Notes under the pieces: generated by a model
Databases searched by the model: none
What the model saw: only the letters and a program-made list of their open reading frames with translations
What the model was told of the DNA's origin: nothing
Shown: positions 9,785 through 18,243 of the stretch, piece after piece
How the letters are laid out: each line of letters starts with the position of its first letter
Position numbering within the stretch: position 1 is the first letter of the stretch
From: Deltaproteobacteria bacterium
Lineage (GTDB): Bacteria > Myxococcota_A > Polyangia > Polyangiales > Ga0077539
Assembly: GCA_030694465.1 (NCBI GenBank)
Contig: JAUXYJ010000023.1
Location: 62,001-126,000 of the forward strand
Length of the DNA stretch: 64,000 nt
Direction of reading: 5' to 3'
Translations under genes and position numbers: made by a program

Positions 9785-11272
9785 TTAGCGCGACGGCCGT
9801 GGTGACCTTCGTGGCTCATGCGCGGTCGCATGGGGCGTTGCCACATGGGCGCTCTGAGCGCGCCGCGACGACGCGGTCTGTGCGCTGTTCGCCTGCGGAA
9901 CAGCTGCCGCCGGGCGCTTGCCCAGCCGCCTCAAGAGCTCCAACCAGCCGGCCTCACCGCTGCGCGCGAGCGGCTTGCGCGCCACGCGCCAAGCGCTAGC
10001 CGTAATGCTCGCACGATAGGCCATGGACTCTCGCCAACCGAGCCCCTGACCCTCGTCACGCAGCGCGCTCGCCGCGGTCCCGACGACCGTCACGTATTCT
10101 CGCGCAAACGACCGCAGCCGCGAGTCGTCGCCGGCGAGCAGCGCCATTGAGGCCGTCCGCGCCCGCTCGTCGATGCGCCAATAGCGAAACATCCCTTCGC
10201 GCAACACGGCGGCCCCGGGAGTCGCCGCGAGAAAGACATCGTAGAGCGCCTGCGCGAGGACCTCTCGGGCTCGCGAATACGCATAACGTTCGCTCTCGTA
10301 GCGCGCGAGCGCTGTGGCCTGTGTGGTGTGAGCGCCGAGCGACCTGGCCAACGTGACCACGTCGTGCAGCCCGATGGTCATGCCGGTCGCGGACAAGGGA
10401 TGCGAACACCCTGCAGAATCACCCACCAAGACGGCGCCTTGGACATAACAGCGCTCGGTACGGATGGCTTGATTGGCGCACATCTCGACGTGGCCCGCGG
10501 TGATCGCCGCGAGCATCGCCGAGCGCAAAGGCTCGGGAACATACGGGGCATATTCGCCCACCAAGAGCTGTGCGAGCGACTGCTTGCTCCCCTTCGCCCG
10601 GTCCTGCGGAACATCTACGCACATGCGCACCTGCGAGGGCCCGACCTGGTAGGCCAAAATGGGCCCCATCGGTGCTGCAAACACGTGCCCACGGCCAGCC
10701 TCAGGCAGCGAAATCCCGTCGATCTTCAGAGCTGCCGTGAAAGACAACAGCGTGGAGCTCTCGGTGAGCCCGAGCAGCGGACGCAGCCGCGAGTGCCGCC
10801 CATCGGCGACCACCGTGAGATCTGCCCTAAATTCAAGACCCTCGCTTGTGCGCACGCCCACAACGCGCTCTCCGTCACGCAGGACGTCGGTGACCCGGTG
10901 GCCAGTCTTGACGCACACGCCGGGGCGCGAGGAGATCTCTTCGCGGAGCGCCGCCACCATCGCGTGGTGGTCCATCGCGAGCCCGTGTCCGCGAGGATAG
11001 CCCAGCAGAATTCGCTCGTCCTTAGCTCCGGTAAACACCGCGAAGCCCGTCGCTCGCCAAGCCCCTGCGCGCTCAAGGACTTGATCGAGTCCAAGCGAAG
11101 CCAGGGCCCTCACCCCGTGCGCATGAATGAGCTCGCCACGAAACCGAGGATCCGTGCCGGCCCGCGCTTCGAGCACCGTGACACGGTGCCCCTCGGCGGC
11201 CAAAGCAGCCGCAGCGCACAGGCCCACAAATCCGCCACCGACAATGAGAACTTCGCTCTTTGAAGTGATCAT
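9785..11272 (-). CDS. FAD-dependent squalene monooxygenase (squalene epoxidase)-like
   Basis: The 495-residue protein is a group-E/UbiH-type flavin monooxygenase. It has an N-terminal Rossmann motif GGGFVG (12-17), the middle DG motif ADGRHSR (156-162), and a GDS...HPL...GMT block (284-299) that binds the FAD ribityl chain. The HPL-x-GMT spacing and the early GEL...GV...LGL pattern resemble squalene epoxidases. These oxidise squalene to 2,3-oxidosqualene with O2 and NADPH. Assignment as squalene monooxygenase rests on these motifs plus the adjacent squalene synthase (divergent, 321 bases away) and the oxidosqualene cyclase at 13557-15557. Another FAD hydroxylase function is possible but less likely in this setting. 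No clear membrane anchor is seen. Confidence 0.8.
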   Translation of the reverse strand: MITSKSEVLIVGGGFVGLCAAAALAAEGHRVTVLEARAGTDPRFRGELIHAHGVRALASLGLDQVLERAGAWRATGFAVFTGAKDERILLGYPRGHGLAMDHHAMVAALREEISSRPGVCVKTGHRVTDVLRDGERVVGVRTSEGLEFRADLTVVADGRHSRLRPLLGLTESSTLLSFTAALKIDGISLPEAGRGHVFAAPMGPILAYQVGPSQVRMCVDVPQDRAKGSKQSLAQLLVGEYAPYVPEPLRSAMLAAITAGHVEMCANQAIRTERCYVQGAVLVGDSAGCSHPLSATGMTIGLHDVVTLARSLGAHTTQATALARYESERYAYSRAREVLAQALYDVFLAATPGAAVLREGMFRYWRIDERARTASMALLAGDDSRLRSFAREYVTVVGTAASALRDEGQGLGWRESMAYRASITASAWRVARKPLARSGEAGWLELLRRLGKRPAAAVPQANSAQTASSRRAQSAHVATPHATAHEPRRSPRPSR

Positions 11273-11593
11273 GACCCGAGCGATACCGCACTGATCCCTA
11301 TGTGAAAAGTCTTTCGAACTTTATCTCGATTGCTGCCCATGGTTGACAGTCGGCAGTCACAGACAGGCGTCACTGACAAACGTAATTCGTCGACACTTGT
11401 CACTGAAGGTCGTCACTGAAATAGCTGCAAATTCGTTGACTTGACGCGATGGCAGCGTCTGGTCCATAGCCTTGCATCGACGAGTTCTTGCGTGCAACCC
11501 ATGGACGCTACGGTGCCACGGGATCCTATCGAACTTTGTCTATCTGACTCCGTAGTCTGCAATTGTTCGCGCAAATATTTAAGAGACAACGTG
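11273..11593. promoter_or_regulatory. Divergent control region of sterol genes with three GTCACTGA repeats
   Basis: This 321-base region separates the divergently transcribed squalene monooxygenase and squalene synthase genes and holds no convincing gene. It contains three identical GTCACTGA elements on the plus strand at 11369-11376, 11399-11406 and 11412-11419. A partial copy (AGTCACAGA) lies at about 11355. A TTGACA hexamer is at 11343-11348, but no matching -10 box at normal spacing is obvious. The repeats could be operator half-sites for a regulator of both genes; that role is inferred from position only. Confidence 0.45.
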
Positions 11594-12496
11594 ATGGCAA
11601 ATCTTGATGAACTCCTCGTAAAAACCAGCCGAACGTTCGCGTTAGCGATCCCGTTGCTGCCAGAACCGTGCAAGCTCGAGGTCACGATCGCGTACCTGCT
11701 CTTTCGAATCGCTGACACGTTTGAAGACGCCGCGGTGTGGCCGCGCGAGCAGCGGCTCGCCGCGCTGGGAGACTTCGCAGCGCTCCTGAGCAAGCCCGAC
11801 CCTGTCCGCGCACTCGAGCTCACGACCCAGTGGTCCGCCGCGCGCCCGATCGAGCACGAGGGCTACCTTGAGCTGCTCGCAGAGACTCCCGCGGTGCTCG
11901 AGGCCCTCGCGTCGCTCAGCCCCTCTGCAAGGCACATCGTCACGCGCCACGCCATCCGCACGACCGAGGGCATGGCCGAGGTCGTTCAGCGCACCGACAA
12001 CCGCGGAAATCTGCAACTACGAGACGTCGAAGACCTCAAGTCCTACTGCTACATCGTCGCAGGAATCGTTGGAGAATTGCTCACCGAGCTCTTCATCCTC
12101 GACGCCCCTCAGCTTCACGCCGTGGCCGGCGAGCTCAACCAGCACGCCATCGCATTTGGCGAAGCCCTGCAGCTGGTCAACATCCTCAAGGACAGCGACG
12201 ACGACGCCGAAGATGGCCGCGTGTTCTTGCCACCCAAGAGCGAGCGTGGACCTATCTTTGAGCTCGCGCGCGAGGATCTACGTTGCGCCAAGCGCTACGT
12301 CGCAGCGCTGCACGAGGCCGAAGCCCCCGCGGGCTTCCTCGCGTTTACTTCGCTACCCGTGTTGCTCGCACAAGCCACCCTCGACCGCGTCGAAGCGCTC
12401 GGCCCTGGCGCCAAGGTCGAACGAGGCGAAGTCGTCGCGATGATGGCCCATGTCCACAACGCGATTGATCATCACAACAACCCCCTGGCGATCTGA
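11594..12496 (+). CDS. Squalene synthase (squalene/phytoene synthase family)
   Basis: The 300-residue protein is an all-helical head-to-head prenyl synthase. Both Mg-diphosphate motifs are present: DTFED at 41-45 and the second Asp-rich motif NILKDSDDD at 196-204. The aromatic stretch YCYIVAG (151-157) is typical of squalene synthases. It would join two farnesyl diphosphates into squalene using NADPH. It is read as squalene rather than phytoene synthase because it sits beside a squalene epoxidase-like gene and an oxidosqualene cyclase. The ATG at 11594 starts the protein directly at the family N-terminus; a GTG at 11591 is equally possible. Longer upstream extensions look unlike the family. 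No clear membrane anchor is visible at the C-terminus. Confidence 0.88.
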   Translation: MANLDELLVKTSRTFALAIPLLPEPCKLEVTIAYLLFRIADTFEDAAVWPREQRLAALGDFAALLSKPDPVRALELTTQWSAARPIEHEGYLELLAETPAVLEALASLSPSARHIVTRHAIRTTEGMAEVVQRTDNRGNLQLRDVEDLKSYCYIVAGIVGELLTELFILDAPQLHAVAGELNQHAIAFGEALQLVNILKDSDDDAEDGRVFLPPKSERGPIFELAREDLRCAKRYVAALHEAEAPAGFLAFTSLPVLLAQATLDRVEALGPGAKVERGEVVAMMAHVHNAIDHHNNPLAI

Positions 12497-12527
12497 CTAC
12501 TCGCGACGATTCACTGCAATTTCTCAG

Positions 12528-13466
12528 TCAGTTATCTTCGAAGCAGTAGATCCGACGCTCGCCATCGCAATTGCGCGCGAGGTTGCGTTGCGTCCAGTCT
12601 TGGTTCGAGTCCTGCAATCGCCCCGACATCCCTTGGACCGAGCTGCTGTCCGACGTAAACCCGCGGCAGGTGTTCACCGCGACCAGCCCCGTAGAAAAGG
12701 TCCCGGTCCACGCCTCGCCCGAAATCAACAGGCCCGCCTCGTCAACGTTAATCGGTACGAGCAACGAACCGGCAAAAAGCGCAGCATAATTGTTGGCAAC
12801 TCTCACACCCGTCACAAGGACGTAGGGCAGGTCCGGCGAGTTGGAGAAACTCCCACTCGGGCTCTCCATATCGTCTGAGAGCCACGCGCGCCAGGCTCCA
12901 CCCAAGCCAGCAGCGGTCGCCATATTTGTGCAAGACCTGTTCGCTCCGGTGGGCCCTCCGAGGTTGCCTGTGAAGTTACTTCGGCTCGAGGCAAAGACCC
13001 GGCGAGCGGGCACGCACGACCGACTCACACAAGCCATCAACGCACCGCAAGACGTCCGAGTACACGGCGCAGCGTCAGGGCCCCCGGCGTCGGAGCGCCC
13101 CGAATCTACGGGACCAACGACGACATCGGACGGCGTGATCGCGTCCGCAATAACATCGCGTGGCGTGGTCACATCTGGAGGCACCATGGCGTCGCCGCTG
13201 TCCAGACTCGCATCCTCAGCGTCGGCTCGCATCACCACGTCTCCAGCCTCGGATGGCTCGCGATCGTTTGCCACATCCATCACATCGGGCTGTTCACCAG
13301 CGTCTCGCTCGTTGGCTACGTCCATCGCGTCTGCCTGCATTTGGTCAGGCACAATGATCGTGTCAACCTGGGCGCCGTCGACCGAACTACCGTCCGGTGC
13401 TTTGGCGTGCGGCAGTGCACACGACGTGACCCACAACAGCGATCCGCTTGTGATGACCCGGCCCAT
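12528..13466 (-). CDS. Lipoprotein with DUF1554/endostatin-like C-terminal domain
   Basis: The start at 13466 gives a short signal ending in a lipobox (WVTSC); a GTG at 13487 would add seven residues. About 130 residues of Asp/Val/Pro-rich linker follow. The C-terminal approximately 150 residues begin RRVFASSRSNFTGNLGG and contain GLGGAWRAWLSD and a final Cys-rich end. This matches the DUF1554/endostatin-like (C-type-lectin-like) domain often found in surface lipoproteins of Myxococcota and Leptospira. Function is unknown; the fold is generally a binding module. It lies between squalene synthase (converging, 31 bases) and the cyclase gene on the same strand. I see nothing that ties it to sterol synthesis. 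Confidence 0.8.
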   Translation of the reverse strand: MGRVITSGSLLWVTSCALPHAKAPDGSSVDGAQVDTIIVPDQMQADAMDVANERDAGEQPDVMDVANDREPSEAGDVVMRADAEDASLDSGDAMVPPDVTTPRDVIADAITPSDVVVGPVDSGRSDAGGPDAAPCTRTSCGALMACVSRSCVPARRVFASSRSNFTGNLGGPTGANRSCTNMATAAGLGGAWRAWLSDDMESPSGSFSNSPDLPYVLVTGVRVANNYAALFAGSLLVPINVDEAGLLISGEAWTGTFSTGLVAVNTCRGFTSDSSSVQGMSGRLQDSNQDWTQRNLARNCDGERRIYCFEDN

Positions 13467-13556
13467 TACGCGAAGAGGATTAGTCACGATACCGAACAGT
13501 AAAACATCTTCGCGTGCGAGGTGCCACAACCACATGCGAGGCAGACAGCTGTGAAA

Positions 13557-15557
13557 TTACAGGTCCGATGTGCGCGAATGGGTGTGCCACTCGGCAAGCG
13601 CCCACAACGGAAAGTATCTTCGGTAGTTCTCGTAGTTGATCAGACAGGTGCGATTAAACACACCCACCAGCGACTCGCGAGGCCAAGCGCCGCCGGGCTC
13701 TTGCCGAAGCAACAGCCACTCGGCCGCGCGATCCATGGCGTGAGTGTCCTGGTTTTTTGCACGCACAAGAGTCATCAGCGCCCAGGACGTGTTCGCCGCG
13801 TGGCCTTCGGAGTGGTCGATCCATCGCCTCTCGACACACGACCTCGGGTGCTCGCCCCACGCGCCGTCTGCGCGCTGTTTAGAGAGCAAAAACTCACACG
13901 CGCGGACAATCGCGGGATCCGCGTGTGCGGCCCCCGAGGCGAGCAGACCGCTCACGCCAAACCAGGTTCCGTAGGTAAAACACACGGCCCACGAGCCCTC
14001 GAAGCTGCCGTCGTCTCGCTGCTTCGATCGCAAAAATGCTGCGCCGCGACCGAGGGCCTTGGCAATTGCGTCTTCAAATTCGCCCACAAAGTGCGCTCTG
14101 GCCTTCGCCAGCGCCTGCAGCACCGCGCTGGTGCACTCGACATACGAGTAATCGACCATGATGTCGCCAAACACCTGCGACGGGTTCAGAAGCTCGAGCC
14201 ACGCGCCCCCACGTTGACGCTCGTACGAGGCCCAACCTCCATCGTCGTTTTGCCACGAGAGCATCAACCGCACGCTGTCTCGAAGCAGCGCTGGGTCGAC
14301 CGCGGTGGGCTTGTCCATCGCACTCAATGCGACCTTAAACCCCTCGGCCGTGCAATCGGTGATGGGCCATCCGTGAGGGCGATTAGAGAAGGGCCACCCA
14401 CCGCGCGAGCGATGGCGATAGTGCTCTTGGTGCGCCGGGACATCCTCGAGGATCTGATTATCCCTGACAAATCGCTGGGCTTTTGCGACCATCTCCTCGT
14501 ACTCGTGGGCCATGGGAGTGGCCTCGATGGCCTGCAACGCAAACGCCGTGTCCCAGAGCTCGGTGCTGTTGTAGCCCTGCATCTTGAGCCCATCGTGCCC
14601 CTCCCAGAGATACCAGTTCTCAAGCTGCGCAAAGCCCCGCTCGGCGCGCGCAAGGTCCCCCGCGACGACATGACAGAGCGTATCGAGCGCAGCGTTCACT
14701 GGCCCAATCTTGATGTCCGACGTGACGTTGTCTTCGTAGACGATGTGCTCGTACACGGCGGCTAGGGCCTTCGCCCGCAGCGCCTTGTTGTGCATGGACT
14801 CAAAGAGATCCATCGCGCGGTTGGCCGCCCGAAGCGCAGCGCTGTCGGGACGATAGGCGTCTTCGCTTGCAAGGGTGTCGCGATGGCCCGCGAAGTCGAT
14901 GTCACTGTATTTTTGCGGATAGAGTTCGTCGCGCAGCGCCAACGTGAGGGTGTCCGCGGGTGAGGTCGCGCGCAGGCCGTACAGATAGGCCATGGGGAGA
15001 TAGACCTGTCGGCAGTGACACCACAATCGGCCCGGATGAAACGGCGCCGACGGAGGGAGCAGCCAGAGCTCGGGCAAAATCGGATGCAGCCCCTCCCACT
15101 CGTACACGCCCATCACGGCGAGGATAAACTTGCCCCAAGAGGCGGCTCCGAGTGGCCCGTTGCGATCTCGAATCCACCCGCGCATTTGCGTGGCCACGGG
15201 GCACGCTGCAGGGGCTCCAAGCGTCCGCAACATCACGTAGGTGAGCGCGGTCGTAAACATGCAGCCGTCGCCTTCGGCGTGCAGCCCGATGCTGCCATCG
15301 GGGCGCTGAACGTTGGCGACATACTCGCGCATTCGGGTGCGTTTTTGCTCAGGGATTTCTCGTCCAGCGTAGCGACACGCCGCGACATACATGGGCAGCA
15401 AGAACATAGGGCCGCCGTAGTCGCCCCACCACGCGCCTCGCTCGGTCTGCTCACGTGCGAGCTCTTGAAGCGCCGAATGCATCGCGTGCTGTGCGAGCTC
15501 ACGAAGCTCATGGCGCTCGGTGCTTGTCGGTTCTGCCGAACTCAATGTCATGCTCAT
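13557..15557 (-). CDS. Oxidosqualene cyclase, cycloartenol-synthase-like
   Basis: The 666-residue triterpene cyclase has repeated QW-type motifs, for example DGSFEGSWAVCF. The catalytic acid is in DCTAEG (Asp401). Oxidosqualene cyclases have this motif, whereas squalene-hopene cyclases have DxDD, so the substrate should be 2,3-oxidosqualene. Three residues that separate cycloartenol from lanosterol synthases align, from memory of the plant enzyme, as Tyr329 (MQGYN), His395 and Ile399 (HGWPI). All are cycloartenol-type. The expected product is cycloartenol or a related protosterol. The enzyme is probably a monotopic inner-membrane protein. It is somewhat shorter than plant enzymes (about 760). 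Substrate would come from the synthase and epoxidase 1-4 kb away. Confidence 0.92.
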   Translation of the reverse strand: MSMTLSSAEPTSTERHELRELAQHAMHSALQELAREQTERGAWWGDYGGPMFLLPMYVAACRYAGREIPEQKRTRMREYVANVQRPDGSIGLHAEGDGCMFTTALTYVMLRTLGAPAACPVATQMRGWIRDRNGPLGAASWGKFILAVMGVYEWEGLHPILPELWLLPPSAPFHPGRLWCHCRQVYLPMAYLYGLRATSPADTLTLALRDELYPQKYSDIDFAGHRDTLASEDAYRPDSAALRAANRAMDLFESMHNKALRAKALAAVYEHIVYEDNVTSDIKIGPVNAALDTLCHVVAGDLARAERGFAQLENWYLWEGHDGLKMQGYNSTELWDTAFALQAIEATPMAHEYEEMVAKAQRFVRDNQILEDVPAHQEHYRHRSRGGWPFSNRPHGWPITDCTAEGFKVALSAMDKPTAVDPALLRDSVRLMLSWQNDDGGWASYERQRGGAWLELLNPSQVFGDIMVDYSYVECTSAVLQALAKARAHFVGEFEDAIAKALGRGAAFLRSKQRDDGSFEGSWAVCFTYGTWFGVSGLLASGAAHADPAIVRACEFLLSKQRADGAWGEHPRSCVERRWIDHSEGHAANTSWALMTLVRAKNQDTHAMDRAAEWLLLRQEPGGAWPRESLVGVFNRTCLINYENYRRYFPLWALAEWHTHSRTSDL

Positions 15558-15649
15558 GGGCTCTGCGTAACGCAGATCGAGAAGAGCCGTCCAGTCTCAC
15601 GATGAGCTGGAATTTCGCTGACAATTGTCGGTTTTATTTATCCGCGAAT

Positions 15650-16477
15650 CTAGGGACCAAACTGCAGTCGGCCAAAGCGTGGGGCGAAGTGAAAGTTTCC
15701 CTGCCCTAGGATCGGCGACCATGCGAGCGAGTCTCGCTGGCCATCCCGAAACGAGTACACGTTGGCACGCCACACATCGCCCACGTGCGGCGGCACATTG
15801 GCGCGCCCCGCAGCGTCGAAGTCACGCCACGGGATGGCCATCTCGATCACATACCGACGACCACGCTCGACCCGCGCGGCCGTGCGCATGTGGGTCGACC
15901 AGCTCTGATGCCCAAACAAGCGCTGCCCGTCGCCGCCCTGCGTGATGGGCTGATTGTAGTCATCGAAGAGCGTCTCCCAGCGGGCGCCTACCGTGTCAAT
16001 TTGCAGCTCATAGTAGTGCCGGTTGTCCCCGTGATCGCCCGGCTGGAGCATGAGCTCTACGGCGCTCGAGCGCTCCCAGAGGTGCGGGTCCACCGTCTCT
16101 CTTGCAAAGGGCGCCTGGACGTCATTGTCGTAGACCTGCGCGGCGACAAAAAGATGAACATCGCTCCACAAGAATCGCACGGCTCCGTTGACGTGTGAGC
16201 TCGGCTCTGCGTGCCCATTTGCAGGATGAACGAGCGCTCCGGTGGTCCCAGCCTCGCGCCACATGGGCTCGTTCATCATGCCGTCGATCTCGATCGCGTT
16301 GTCTCGGACGCGCTTGAGCGTGAGCGCAGGGATGCGCCCATCACTGCGATCTACAATGGGCTCGGTGCTCTCGCCCAGAAGCCTTGGATCGCGCTTGCAG
16401 CCCGGTGCCGCCGAGACGAGCACCAAGAGGGCCAGGATCGCTGCGTTTGTTCGACGCGTAGAAGTGCTCTTTGCCAT
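15650..16477 (-). CDS. CBM9-like carbohydrate-binding lipoprotein
   Basis: The ATG at 16477 gives a 275-residue protein with a lysine/arginine-rich start and a lipobox ending SAAPGC. Codons further upstream read as non-signal sequence. The mature part begins with IEIDGMMNEPMWREA, the typical opening of family-9 carbohydrate-binding-like domains. It continues with strands such as LFVAAQVYDND and YVIEMAIPWRDF, which are also characteristic. In these domains a beta-sandwich binds sugar ends, or in some proteins serves only as a structural module. No catalytic domain is fused here. The ligand is unknown. The protein should be anchored to the outer or inner membrane. Confidence 0.82.
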   Translation of the reverse strand: MAKSTSTRRTNAAILALLVLVSAAPGCKRDPRLLGESTEPIVDRSDGRIPALTLKRVRDNAIEIDGMMNEPMWREAGTTGALVHPANGHAEPSSHVNGAVRFLWSDVHLFVAAQVYDNDVQAPFARETVDPHLWERSSAVELMLQPGDHGDNRHYYELQIDTVGARWETLFDDYNQPITQGGDGQRLFGHQSWSTHMRTAARVERGRRYVIEMAIPWRDFDAAGRANVPPHVGDVWRANVYSFRDGQRDSLAWSPILGQGNFHFAPRFGRLQFGP

Positions 16478-16520
16478 CACCGCCGCGAAGCTAGCACCGA
16501 CCCGACGCGCGACGACCGTC

Positions 16521-17030
16521 TCAGTGACCTCGAACGCGCACGAGCCAGTCTTGGAGCGCGGGCCCGGTCCCCACAGACCACGCGCGCAATTTCGCGATCG
16601 GGATGGCTTTTGCTGCGGCAATCTCACGCCCAAGAGTCCACTCACCCTCGACCACCATGTGATAGGCCAAGATCAGCTGGTTCATCCCGTCAAACGCGTA
16701 GTGTCCCAAGAACGTTTGGCTGAGTGGCACCAAGCCAAGCTCTTCGTGCAGCTCGCGCGCGACGGCTTCGTCTGGGTGTTCGTTGCGCTCTAAGAACCCC
16801 GACATCAACCCAAAGAACGACCCCGGCCAGCCCTTGTTTTGCACCAGAACCACGGAGTCTTCACGCTGCACAATCGCTGCCACAACGGGTGTGGGGTTGT
16901 CATAGTGGACATAGCTGCAGTCGGTCGCCGTGCACGCCAAGCGCTCACGGGTGTCGTCGCTGTCGGCGGCAGACATCGCGCGGATCGCGAGCGAATTTCC
17001 ACACCAAGGGCAGTGTTTGAAGGGCCTCAT
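16521..17030 (-). CDS. Nudix hydrolase with N-terminal zinc-ribbon-like segment
   Basis: The 169-residue protein begins with CPWCGNSL and a later CTATDC. This four-cysteine zinc-ribbon resembles the one in NudC-type NADH pyrophosphatases. The Nudix box GFLERNEHPDEAVARELHEELG (shown here in two parts: GFLERNEH and REL...EELG) fits GX5EX7REUXEEXGU. It would hydrolyse a nucleoside diphosphate linked to another group. The preceding segment YDNPTPVVAAI also resembles NudC-type proteins, but the extended NudC N-terminal domain and its SQPWPFPxS motif are missing, so substrate is left open. The ATG is at 17030. Confidence 0.85.
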   Translation of the reverse strand: MRPFKHCPWCGNSLAIRAMSAADSDDTRERLACTATDCSYVHYDNPTPVVAAIVQREDSVVLVQNKGWPGSFFGLMSGFLERNEHPDEAVARELHEELGLVPLSQTFLGHYAFDGMNQLILAYHMVVEGEWTLGREIAAAKAIPIAKLRAWSVGTGPALQDWLVRVRGH

Positions 17031-17051
17031 GACCGCGCAGTGTAGTGAGCT

Positions 17052-18086
17052 TTAGGGGCCAATCGACGGATATCGCCCGAGCTCGATCGGAACATCGTAG
17101 GTGCTCCCGCCGCGGACGACACGCAGGGTGAGGTTGTCTCCCGCGACGTGACCTTCGAGCACCCGCGCGAGATCCGCTTCGACTCGGACTGGCACGCCGT
17201 CCACCCCGACGAGATGATCGGGGGTGTCCCCGGCCACGATCCCGGCGCGCTGCGCGGGGCCCCCATCTGTCACATCAAGGACTCGCAAAGCGCCTGCAAA
17301 AATCCCAGGGGCGCTCTCGCCCCGGCGCATCGCGCGCACGTTGAACCCTAGCCATGGGCGCGCGGTAATCCCGGTCCGTGAGACCAACGCTGCGATCGCA
17401 CGTGCGGGCGCTCCGAACACTGCCGGGGGCGCCGCTGCCGCGTTGCTTAGACCTCTCGGACCGACCAACACCGCCGCGAGCTGTCCGCGCACGTTGAGCA
17501 CACCCGAGCCGATGGACTGCGTGGGAGCGGGGTCGAGCTGCCAGGCCTCACGCAAGAGCTCTCCGTGCTGCACAAACGTGCGACGGCGGACGAAGTTAAT
17601 CGACGAAATCCCAGCTGGATCGCCGGTAGAAATCGTCGCGCGGGTCTGCCTCTGCGCGCCCGGCGCGAGCGAGACTCCCGCAGACCAGTGGCCTCCGCGA
17701 GGCTGGAGCAACGCGAGGTTCCAGGGGATATCTTGTGCGACGAGCGTGGCCTGGAGCACCCTGCCGTTGGGATAGCGAACATCCACCACACGCGCAGCGC
17801 CGAGCGACGTGAGACAGGTCACAATGCGCCCATCGTCCGCGAGCACGACCCCTTGGGCGAGCAACGAGCCGCCGCCACGGATGCTCACCGCTGCTTGAGC
17901 CAGGGCTTGTGTGGGCTCTCTCGCTTGGCTCGGAGCGATGGTCACCGTGTCTGCGGTCGCCATAGGGCCCGTCGTGGGGTTGGCGTCCGTGGAAGGCCGC
18001 TCAGCCATAAACCCAAGCGCCTGCGCAGAGATAAGCGAGCCCATCGTCCACGCAATCGTTGCGAACTGTCTTTTCACCATGCGCAT
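17052..18086 (-). CDS. HtrA/DegP-like exported protein lacking the protease triad
   Basis: The 344-residue protein (start at 18086; ATGs at 18101 and 18080 are alternatives) has an N-terminal hydrophobic signal or anchor. A trypsin-fold domain covers about 70-235 and a PDZ domain about 250-335 (PWLGFNVR, DGGPAQRAGI, VDGVPV). Aligned by eye to HtrA, the His position (IVTNNHVV) reads IVTCLTSL, with Thr93. The Asp position (DLALL) reads NLALL, with Asn123. The Ser position (GNSGGPL) reads SIGSGVL. All three catalytic residues appear lost while the fold motifs and PDZ are kept, so it is likely a peptide-binding or chaperone pseudo-protease in the periplasm. The alignment is manual. Confidence 0.78.
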   Translation of the reverse strand: MRMVKRQFATIAWTMGSLISAQALGFMAERPSTDANPTTGPMATADTVTIAPSQAREPTQALAQAAVSIRGGGSLLAQGVVLADDGRIVTCLTSLGAARVVDVRYPNGRVLQATLVAQDIPWNLALLQPRGGHWSAGVSLAPGAQRQTRATISTGDPAGISSINFVRRRTFVQHGELLREAWQLDPAPTQSIGSGVLNVRGQLAAVLVGPRGLSNAAAAPPAVFGAPARAIAALVSRTGITARPWLGFNVRAMRRGESAPGIFAGALRVLDVTDGGPAQRAGIVAGDTPDHLVGVDGVPVRVEADLARVLEGHVAGDNLTLRVVRGGSTYDVPIELGRYPSIGP

Positions 18087-18243
18087 GTGCGAGGGAAGCA
18101 TACGCTCTGAGGGCGCCTGGATTCGCCGTGAGCGCGTGATTTCGCAAAGAGCCTAAGGGTGGCCGGGCAGGCCGTCTGGGGTGCGTTGATCGTTTCACAG
18201 GGGGCTTGAAACGTAGGAGCGATCGTGCGAATCGCGTCGCGCG

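Noticed and set aside
10328-11263. 311-codon plus-strand frame within the squalene monooxygenase gene
   Set aside because: It is antisense to a clear flavoprotein and shows no motifs.
13521-14765. 414-codon plus-strand frame within the cyclase gene
   Set aside because: It is antisense to the oxidosqualene cyclase, whose catalytic and QW motifs are intact.
13557-15557. Squalene-hopene cyclase
   Set aside because: The catalytic motif is DCTAE, not DxDD, and an epoxidase-like gene is nearby.
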